The notes under the pieces: generated by a model | Database searches by the model: none | The model's input: only the letters and a program-made list of their open reading frames with translations | Told to the model about the DNA's origin: nothing | Shown here: positions 6,319 through 11,287 of the stretch, one piece after another | How the letters are laid out: each line of letters opens with the position of its first letter | Position numbering within the stretch: the stretch's first letter is position 1 | Source: Gammaproteobacteria bacterium | Lineage (GTDB): Bacteria > Pseudomonadota > Gammaproteobacteria > Steroidobacterales > Steroidobacteraceae | Direction of reading: 5' to 3' | Length of the DNA: 11,287 nucleotides | NCBI GenBank assembly: GCA_005877705.1 | Contig: VBNY01000263.1 | Coordinates: 1-11,287 of the forward strand | Translations under genes and position numbers: made by a program

Positions 6319-6887
6319 TCGACTCGTTCGAAATGCTTCGCGAGAAGATCGAACGCGCCGCTACCAGGCAACGCCTCGGCCTCGATGGCGAGCCCTATGC
6401 CGTAGTCACGCTGCACCGGCCATCCAACGTCGATGAGCCCGAGAAGCTCGCCGAGCTCGTGTCCGCCCTGGTGCAACTGTCCCACGAGATGCGAGTGGTG
6501 TTCGCCATCCACCCCCGCACGCGCAAGCGCCTCGAGGACTTCGGGTTGCTCGGGTTGATTACCGGCAGTAGCGGAATTCGGGCGACGGAGCCGCTGAGCT
6601 ATATCGAGTTCATGAACCTGGTCATCCGCTGCACGATCGCCATCACGGACTCCGGCGGGCTGCAGGAAGAGACCACCTATCTCGGCATCCCGTGCGCCAC
6701 GCTCCGTGAGAACACCGAGCGGCCGATCACGATCTCAGAGGGGACGAACCGCCTGCTGAAAGCCGCTGAGCTGGTGGCGGCGGCCCGCCAGGCGCTCCAG
6801 AGTAAGTGGCCGCGGGGCCGCAAGCCGGCACTGTGGGACGGACGCGCGGCCGGCCGTGCCGCAGAAAGTCTGCGGGATCGGCTTTAA
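6315..6887 (+). CDS. wecB: UDP-N-acetylglucosamine 2-epimerase, C-terminal half of a split gene
   Basis: This 190-residue fragment is the second domain of the epimerase: MIDSFEMLREKI at the start, VVTLHRPSNVD (30-40) with the conserved histidine 34, FAIHPRTRKRL, and the UDP-binding loop TDSGGLQEETTYLGIPC (111-127). RENTERP (131-137) and EGTNRLL follow. The two halves together make 348 residues against about 370-380 for intact enzymes. The missing part corresponds to the linker that normally reads like EGVxxxRIxxVGN before MIDS. The frame arithmetic requires loss of 3n+1 bases (for example 46, 49 or 52). The ATG at 6315 overlaps the TGA of the first half (6316-6318), so re-initiation is possible, though no strong ribosome-binding site is present. 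It may be a decaying pseudogene or a functional split protein. Confidence 0.82.
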   Translation: MIDSFEMLREKIERAATRQRLGLDGEPYAVVTLHRPSNVDEPEKLAELVSALVQLSHEMRVVFAIHPRTRKRLEDFGLLGLITGSSGIRATEPLSYIEFMNLVIRCTIAITDSGGLQEETTYLGIPCATLRENTERPITISEGTNRLLKAAELVAAARQALQSKWPRGRKPALWDGRAAGRAAESLRDRL

Positions 6888-6910
6888 GAGAGTTCCTCTT
6901 GCCTCCCTCG

Positions 6911-6937
6911 TTCCGCGCTACGAGCGTAGCCCCGGAA
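6911..6937. repeat. Imperfect hairpin downstream of the epimerase remnant
   Basis: GCTAC (6917-6921) and GTAGC (6926-6930) pair around a GAGC loop. After an internal bulge, TTCC (6911-6914) pairs with GGAA (6934-6937). No run of thymines follows, so it is not a standard terminator. It may be a weak transcript end or chance. Confidence 0.25.
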
Positions 6938-6950
6938 TCGCGGGTTTCAT

Positions 6951-6977
6951 GTACAAGAATCCATGCTGTTCGTGTAC
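6951..6977. promoter_or_regulatory. Candidate VapBC operator (inverted repeat)
   Basis: GTACAAGAA (6951-6959) and TTCGTGTAC (6969-6977) are inverted copies that match at 8 of 9 positions, separated by 9 bases. The right arm ends 11 bases before the vapB ATG and overlaps a possible -10 box (TACACT, 6975-6980). VapB-VapC complexes usually repress their own promoter through such dyads, so autoregulation is a reasonable inference. Confidence 0.5.
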
Positions 6978-6988
6978 ACTCAAATCCT

Positions 6989-7198
6989 ATGAAGACGCAC
7001 ATAGAGCTTGATGACGAGCTGGTGGGAGAGATCGTCCGCATGGGTCGCTTTGCCACCAAGAAAGCTGCGGTGAACGCCGCGCTGGCGGAGTACGCGAAAC
7101 TTCTGAAGCGGCGAGACCTGCTGGAGATGCGGGGCAAGATCCCGTGGGAAGGCGATCTGAACGCATTGCGCGCACAACGGCGAGGCAGACGCCCGTGA
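6989..7198 (+). CDS. vapB: VapB-type antitoxin (DUF2191-like)
   Basis: This 69-residue protein opens with MKTHIELDDELVGEIVRMG, a ribbon-helix-helix-like DNA-binding N-terminus. FATKKAAVNAALAEYAKLLKRRDLLEMRGKIPWEGDL follows, the typical helix and the toxin-binding C-terminal tail of this VapB group. It would dimerise, bind the dyad upstream and wrap its C-terminus round the VapC active site. Its stop codon TGA (7196-7198) overlaps the GTG start of vapC. The ATG at 6989 is chosen because homologous sequence begins there and the candidate operator lies just upstream. Assignment rests on family resemblance and on the partner toxin. Confidence 0.88.
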   Translation: MKTHIELDDELVGEIVRMGRFATKKAAVNAALAEYAKLLKRRDLLEMRGKIPWEGDLNALRAQRRGRRP

Positions 7199-7632
7199 TT
7201 CTCGTGGACACGTCCGTTTGGATCGACTACTTCAACGGGCATAACTCGGTGGAGGCCGCGTACCTGGGCCTGTGCATCGCGGACGCTGGTCCGCTGACGA
7301 TCCCCGGGCTCGTGTTGACGGAGATTCTGCTAGGAGTGCGCACCGAAGCGGAGGCGAAGCGCATCACGCGCGCGCTCTCTGCCTTTGAATTCGCGCCAGA
7401 ACTCGAGAAATCCGACTACCAGAAAGCCGCCGAGCTGTACCGCGCCTGTCGCGCGCGCGGGCTCACTCCGCGCTCTACGATAGACTGCGTGATTGCACAG
7501 CTCTGTCTGAAGCATGGGTATGAGTTGCTGGCAAAGGATCGCGACTTCGATGCAATCGGCAAGGTATTTCCGTTGAAGCGGGTTTCGACCACGCCGATGG
7601 TCCAGGATCGCCCGCGCGCGAGTTCCTTCTAA
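7195..7632 (+). CDS. vapC: VapC-type PIN-domain ribonuclease toxin
   Basis: This 145-residue PIN-domain protein belongs to a family of Mg-dependent ribonucleases that cleave tRNA or rRNA to stop translation. The acidic active-site set is complete: Asp5 in ILVDTSVWIDYF, Glu43 in LTEILLGV, Asp97 in TPRSTIDCVIA, and Asp115/Asp117 in LLAKDRDFDAI. The length is normal for VapC. The GTG start at 7195 forms a GTGA overlap with the vapB stop, so translation is coupled. The last residues (TTPMVQDRPRASSF) extend slightly past the usual domain end. The gene ends ten bases from the convergent response regulator. It looks intact and potentially active; its RNA target cannot be read from the sequence. Confidence 0.92.
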   Translation: MILVDTSVWIDYFNGHNSVEAAYLGLCIADAGPLTIPGLVLTEILLGVRTEAEAKRITRALSAFEFAPELEKSDYQKAAELYRACRARGLTPRSTIDCVIAQLCLKHGYELLAKDRDFDAIGKVFPLKRVSTTPMVQDRPRASSF

Positions 7633-7642
7633 CGCAACGGGG

Positions 7643-8038
7643 CTAGCTTGCGGCGGCTTCAGATGTTGTGGACCGCAGCGTCTGCAGCAGCAGCTGAAAA
7701 TCGCATCCCTTGGTCAGGATGGCAGCCGCCCCGCGGCGCTTGGCCTCGCGGGCGACTTCATCGCTGCCGGCCAGGCCGCTGAAAATGATGACTCGCAGCC
7801 CGGGCAGGGCGCTCGTCAGCTGTTCGACGAGCGGCAGTCCGCTGCCCCCCTGGAGCATGAGATCGAGGATCAACACGTTTGCAGAGCTATTACGGGCGGC
7901 CGCGACGACCTGGCTGGCATCCGATACCTGGCCCACGCACTGCATGTCGGGCTCGGTATCGATGAGCTCGCTCATCACATCGCTCAGGTCGCGCTGATTC
8001 TCTGCGATCAGCACGCGCACCGGCTTGTACGTCTCCAA
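7643..8038 (-). CDS. Stand-alone response-regulator receiver domain with altered acidic pocket
   Basis: This 131-residue CheY-like receiver has no output domain. It shows VRVLIAENQRD at the N-terminus, the phospho-acceptor Asp59 in VLILDLMLQGGSGLPL, Ser87 in VIIFSGL, and Lys110 in ILTKGCD. Canonical receivers carry two acidic residues (DD or ED) after the first strand and a lysine-proline; here they are Glu13-Asn14 and Lys-Gly. Phosphorylation may therefore still occur but with altered metal binding. The only usable start is TTG at 8038, since a TAA lies in frame 24 bases upstream with no other start between. GGAG sits five bases before it. No sensor kinase is nearby, and the gene is flanked by vapC (convergent) and manB (same strand, upstream). 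Its partner is unknown. Confidence 0.85.
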   Translation of the reverse strand: METYKPVRVLIAENQRDLSDVMSELIDTEPDMQCVGQVSDASQVVAAARNSSANVLILDLMLQGGSGLPLVEQLTSALPGLRVIIFSGLAGSDEVAREAKRRGAAAILTKGCDFQLLLQTLRSTTSEAAAS

Positions 8039-8048
8039 AGCTTCTCCG

Positions 8049-8064
8049 CGCTTAACCGCTTAAC
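8049..8064. repeat. Tandem 8-bp repeat in front of the response-regulator gene
   Basis: CGCTTAAC occurs twice head-to-tail with no gap, just upstream of the GGAG ribosome-binding site of the receiver gene. In the gene's direction it reads GTTAAGCG twice. Tandem half-sites like this can be regulator-binding sites, but two copies can also arise by slippage. Confidence 0.4.
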
Positions 8065-8134
8065 TCGGCAGAATCCTACCTACACAAGAGCAAGTTGCGT
8101 GCCCGAGGATAACCGCACGTTTCCGAGGCGTCGA

Positions 8135-9487
8135 TCATGAGTCGAGAAGCTGCAGGACCTCGGCGGTCTTCTCACGCATCAGGGTCTCGCTGCCGCGCGC
8201 CTCGACGTTCAAACGCACGAGTGGCTCGGTGTTGGAACCGCGCAGATTGAAGCGCCAGTCCGGGAACTCCACCGACAGGCCGTCGGTAAAGTCGACCGAC
8301 AATGCCCGGGACTCATAGTGTTTCTGTATGCGCGCCAGAATACCCTTGGCGTCCGTTTTCAGCTGCCGGTTGATCTCGCCGCTGGCCGGGAAGAGCCGCA
8401 TCCGCTCGCCGACGAGCGTCGAGAGCGGGCCGCGTTCGCAGATCACCTGCAGCACGAGCAGCCAGGGGATCATGCCGCTGTCGCAATAGGAGAACTTGCG
8501 GAAGTAGTGGTGCGCGCTCATCTCCCCGCCGTAGGCGGCATCGACCTCGCGCATCTTCTGCTTGATGAAGGCGTGGCCTGACTTGCACAGCACCGGCGCG
8601 CCGCCGTAGCGGCGCACGATATCGATCGTGTTCCAGGTCAGTCGCGGATCATGCACGATACGGGCACCCGGCTCGCGCTTGAGAAAGATCTCCGCCAGCA
8701 GCCCCACCAGGTAATAGCCGTCGATGAATTGACCGCTCTCGTCGAAGAAGAAGCAGCGATCGTAGTCGCCATCCCATGCCAGTCCCACTGCGGCGCCCGA
8801 CTGCCGTACTGCATCCGCGGTGGCCGCGCGGTTCTGCTCGAGCATCGGATTCGGCACCCCGTTCGGGAAGGTCCCATCCGGCTCGTGGTTGACCTTCACG
8901 AACTCGAACGGCAGGTGCGGCTCGAGCAGGTCGATGACGACCCCTGCCCCGCCGTTGCCGGGGTTGACCACCACCTTGAGCTTGTGCAGCTTCGCCTGAT
9001 TCACATAGCCCAGGAGGTGATCGAGGTATTTCCCGCGGATGTCGAGTGACCGCTCCGTGCCGGGCTTTGCGGCCTTCGGCGGCAGCTGCCCGGACTCGAT
9101 GAGCGCGCGCATCTCCAGCAGTCCGGTGTCGGCGCTGATCGGGCGTGCGTGCTCACGGACGAGCTTCATGCCGTTGTAATCGGGCGGGTTGTGGCTCGCC
9201 GTCACCGTGATGCCGCCGTCGAGCTTCTCGGCGGCGGTCGCGAAATAGGACCCCTCCGTCCCCCAGAGCCCGATGTCGAGCACGTCGACGCCGACGTCCA
9301 TGAGCCCGCGCTTGAGCGCCTTGGCGAGCTGCGGGCTCGAGAGCCGGATGTCGTACCCGACGGCTACCTTCCTGGGCTTTACAAAGGCGGCATAGGCGCG
9401 ACCGATGTCATAGGCCAGCGAATCGTTGATCTCATCGGGGATCCGGCCGCGGATATCGTAGGCCTTGAACGAATTGAGATTGGTCAT
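8135..9487 (-). CDS. manB: Phosphomannomutase/phosphoglucomutase
   Basis: This 450-residue alpha-D-phosphohexomutase converts mannose-6-phosphate to mannose-1-phosphate, and often the glucose equivalents, in the cytoplasm, feeding GDP-mannose synthesis. All four family signatures are present: the phosphoserine loop TASHNPPDYNGMK (Ser98), the metal-binding DGDYDR (239-244), the sugar-binding GEMSAHHYF (321-329) and the phosphate-binding RGSNTEP (416-422). The N-terminus FKAYDIRGRIPDEIN is typical of the ManB/AlgC/CpsG group. The ATG at 9487 lies four bases after the manC stop with no good ribosome-binding site, so it is probably translated by coupling. It is the last gene of the ugd-manC-manB run. 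The choice between the manB, cpsG and algC names is not decided by sequence. Confidence 0.95.
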   Translation of the reverse strand: MTNLNSFKAYDIRGRIPDEINDSLAYDIGRAYAAFVKPRKVAVGYDIRLSSPQLAKALKRGLMDVGVDVLDIGLWGTEGSYFATAAEKLDGGITVTASHNPPDYNGMKLVREHARPISADTGLLEMRALIESGQLPPKAAKPGTERSLDIRGKYLDHLLGYVNQAKLHKLKVVVNPGNGGAGVVIDLLEPHLPFEFVKVNHEPDGTFPNGVPNPMLEQNRAATADAVRQSGAAVGLAWDGDYDRCFFFDESGQFIDGYYLVGLLAEIFLKREPGARIVHDPRLTWNTIDIVRRYGGAPVLCKSGHAFIKQKMREVDAAYGGEMSAHHYFRKFSYCDSGMIPWLLVLQVICERGPLSTLVGERMRLFPASGEINRQLKTDAKGILARIQKHYESRALSVDFTDGLSVEFPDWRFNLRGSNTEPLVRLNVEARGSETLMREKTAEVLQLLDS

Positions 9488-9491
9488 GGGT

Positions 9492-10925
9492 TCAGGTGGT
9501 AGTGCCCTGCCGGCCGTAGCGATCCTCTAACCGCACGATATCGTCCTCTCCGAAATACGACCCCGACTGCACCTCGATGATGTGCAGAGGGATCTTCCCT
9601 GGGTTCTCGATGCGGTGCTTGACGCCGATCGGAATGTAGGTGGACTGGTTCTCCTCGAGCAGGAAAACCTCCTCGCCGCGCGTGATGCGCGCCGTGCCGG
9701 ACACCACGATCCAATGCTCTGCACGATGATGATGCATCTGCAGGGAAAGGCTCGCGCCTGGCTTGACGTCGAGGCGCTTGACCTGGAAGCGGGGTCCGTT
9801 CTCGATGCTGTCGTAGCTGCCCCAGGGGCGGAAGACCTCGCGGTGCAGCGAATGCTCATAGCGGCCCTGCTCCTTCAGGCGGTAGACGAGCTTCTTCACG
9901 TCCTGCACACGATCCCTGGGCGCGACGAGCACGGCATCCTTCGTCTCGACGACCACATGATCCTTGAGGCCAACCACCGAGACCAGCCGGCTCCCGGAAT
10001 AGAGATAGCACCCTTGTGAGTCCTCGGAGATCACATCGCCATGAGTGACGTTGCCGTGGCCGTCCGCCTCGCTCGCCTCATGAAGCGCGGCCCAGGAGCC
10101 GACATCGCTCCAGCCGGCATCGAGCGGCACCACGACGGCCTCCGAGGTCTTCTCCATGACGGCATAATCGATCGAATCGGCCGGGCATTGCTCGAACGTC
10201 TCGGCATCGATCCGGGTGAAGTCGAGATCCGATTTCGCGCCGAGAAAGGCCGCTTGGCAGGCCTTGGCGATCTGCGGTGCGAAGCGCTCGAGCTCCTGCA
10301 GGTAGCGGCGCGCCCGGAACATGAACATGCCGCTGTTCCAGTAGTGGTCACCGGATTTCACGAATTCCCGCGCACGCTCCGCCGTCGGTTTTTCCACGAA
10401 ACGGGCAATTTGGTGCACGGCGCCAGTGGCGCTCCCGCGCTGGATATAGCCGTATCCCGTCTCGGGAGTACCGGGAACGATCCCAAAGGTGACGAGCTGC
10501 CCTTGCTCCGCAGCCGCCAGTGCCGCCCGTATCGCCTTGTGGAAAGCGGGCACATCCCGGATCACGTGGTCGGCTGGCAGAACCAGCAGCACGGGCTCAC
10601 CCACGTTCGCCCCGGCCTTCGTTGCCTTAAGGGCTGCGTGAGCGGCGAGTGCGATCGCGGGTGCCGTGTTTCGGCCGAAGGGCTCGAGCACGATGGCGCG
10701 CGGCTCGATGTTGATCTGCCGGAGTTGCTCCGCTACCAGGAAGCGATGTGCCTCGTTGCAAACCACCACCGCCGCGGAGGCCCCGAGCCCCTCGAGGCGC
10801 GCAGCCGTCTGCTGCAGCATCGTGCGCTCGCCGGTGAGCGGCAGAAGCTGTTTGGGGTAGAGCTCACGAGAGAGCGGCCAGAGGCGCGTACCGGCTCCAC
10901 CCGAGAGAATGACTGGAGTGAGCAT
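9492..10925 (-). CDS. manC: Bifunctional mannose-1-phosphate guanylyltransferase / mannose-6-phosphate isomerase
   Basis: This 477-residue type II enzyme of the ManC/AlgA/CpsB class makes GDP-mannose from mannose-1-phosphate and GTP and can also isomerise fructose-6-phosphate to mannose-6-phosphate. The nucleotidyltransferase part opens with LSGGAGTRLWPLSRELYPKQLLPL (residues 7-30), holding the pyrophosphorylase signature, and has FVEKPTAERAREFV and YWNSGMFMFRA further on. The C-terminal cupin isomerase domain (about 365-470) starts RPWGSYDSIENGPRFQVKRL. It has the metal-binding cluster QMHHHRAEHWIVVSG and ends SYFGEDDIVRLEDRYGR. The length is normal for the fused form. The ATG at 10925 is 25 bases after the ugd stop, with an AGG eight bases upstream. 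manB follows after four bases. Both enzymatic domains look intact. Confidence 0.96.
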   Translation of the reverse strand: MLTPVILSGGAGTRLWPLSRELYPKQLLPLTGERTMLQQTAARLEGLGASAAVVVCNEAHRFLVAEQLRQINIEPRAIVLEPFGRNTAPAIALAAHAALKATKAGANVGEPVLLVLPADHVIRDVPAFHKAIRAALAAAEQGQLVTFGIVPGTPETGYGYIQRGSATGAVHQIARFVEKPTAERAREFVKSGDHYWNSGMFMFRARRYLQELERFAPQIAKACQAAFLGAKSDLDFTRIDAETFEQCPADSIDYAVMEKTSEAVVVPLDAGWSDVGSWAALHEASEADGHGNVTHGDVISEDSQGCYLYSGSRLVSVVGLKDHVVVETKDAVLVAPRDRVQDVKKLVYRLKEQGRYEHSLHREVFRPWGSYDSIENGPRFQVKRLDVKPGASLSLQMHHHRAEHWIVVSGTARITRGEEVFLLEENQSTYIPIGVKHRIENPGKIPLHIIEVQSGSYFGEDDIVRLEDRYGRQGTTT

Positions 10926-10950
10926 CGGGACAGCCTACGCGGGTTGTATT

Positions 10951-11287
10951 TCAGGTCAACGCCAGCGGCTTGCCCCGGCCAATGGCGTAGTAGGTGAAGC
11001 CGAAACGGGCCACCATGGCCGGATCGTAGAGATTGCGGCCGTCGAAGATCAGCGGCGCCTTCAGGATCTGCTTGAGGCGATCGAAATCCGGGCTGCGGAA
11101 CTCCTGCCATTCCGTAACGATGGCCAGGGCGTCGGCCCCTTCCGCGGCCTCGTAGGCGTTCTTGCTCAGCGCGAAGTCCTTTCGATCCCCATATATCCGC
11201 TTGGCCTCCCCCGCCGCGACCGGATCGTACGCGCGCACCCGCGCGCCCGCCTTCAGCAGCAGGTCGACAACGGTACGAGAGGGTGCC
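10951..11287 (-). CDS. ugd: UDP-glucose 6-dehydrogenase, C-terminal part (cut by window end)
   Basis: The visible 111 codons are the C-terminal, UDP-binding domain of a nucleotide-sugar 6-dehydrogenase, which oxidises UDP-glucose to UDP-glucuronate using NAD. The sequence reads APSRTVVDLLLKAGARVRAYDPVA, then GADALAIVTEWQEFRSPDF, then PLIFDGRNLYDPAMVARFGFTYYAIGRG, which fits Ugd closely, including the DGRN motif. The catalytic cysteine and the NAD-binding domain lie beyond the window. Being upstream of manC and manB in one operon, it would supply glucuronate alongside mannose for an acidic polysaccharide. A GDP-mannose or UDP-ManNAc dehydrogenase is less likely from these motifs but cannot be fully excluded. 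Confidence 0.9.
   Translation of the reverse strand, partial: APSRTVVDLLLKAGARVRAYDPVAAGEAKRIYGDRKDFALSKNAYEAAEGADALAIVTEWQEFRSPDFDRLKQILKAPLIFDGRNLYDPAMVARFGFTYYAIGRGKPLALT

Noticed and set aside
6886..6900. AAGAG-AGTTC-CTCTT as a terminator after the epimerase remnant
   Set aside because: The stem is only five base pairs, AT-rich and not followed by a thymine run, so it would not be a stable intrinsic terminator.
8101..8134. A terminator after manB
   Set aside because: The only repeated element (CCTCGG on the minus strand) is a direct repeat rather than a hairpin, and there is no thymine tract.
10041..10997. A 318-codon plus-strand open frame opposite manC
   Set aside because: It is the antisense shadow of a strongly supported bifunctional enzyme and shows no domain of its own.

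Overview
This is a GC-rich, gene-dense stretch of bacterial chromosome. It most likely comes from a Gram-negative proteobacterium, because it encodes an outer-membrane Omp85-type barrel with a signal peptide and a periplasmic molybdate-binding protein. The Omp85 family member and the bactofilin/zinc-ribbon pair recall gammaproteobacteria of the Xanthomonadales/Steroidobacterales kind, but that placement is from memory of the families and is not proven here.

Left part (1-1323, minus strand): a toxin-first type II toxin-antitoxin module (RelE/HigB-like toxin, then an antitoxin cut by the window edge). It has a well-formed promoter and a perfect palindromic operator directly in front of the toxin start. 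Upstream of it lies a modA-like molybdate-binding protein gene with no modB or modC beside it. Middle left (1442-4698, plus strand): an Omp85/BamA-like outer-membrane protein, followed with no gap by a DHA2-type MFS exporter whose start probably overlaps the Omp85 stop. Convergent to these (4695-5677, minus strand) is a translationally coupled pair: a bactofilin and a small double-CXXC zinc-ribbon protein.

Middle right (5842-8038): a UDP-GlcNAc 2-epimerase (WecB) gene has been broken into two reading frames by a small internal deletion, leaving an ATGA stop/start overlap at the junction. A vapBC toxin-antitoxin module follows on the same strand, with a dyad-symmetric candidate operator. Convergent to vapC is a stand-alone response-regulator receiver domain with an altered acidic pocket, a TTG start and a tandem 8-bp repeat in front of it.

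Right part (8135-11287, minus strand): a tight operon, in transcription order ugd (partial), manC and manB. It supplies UDP-glucuronate and GDP-mannose, precursors of exopolysaccharide or capsule. Together with the neighbouring epimerase remnant (UDP-ManNAc supply), this suggests the edge of a surface-polysaccharide locus. The two toxin-antitoxin modules and the decayed epimerase point to some plasticity. No RNA gene, CRISPR array, insertion sequence or phage gene was recognised, and no gene-free stretch exceeds about 160 bases. I found no wholly new multi-gene system. The points most worth checking are the split epimerase, the leaderless-looking toxin promoter, the probable CTG start of the exporter, and the bactofilin/zinc-ribbon pair.
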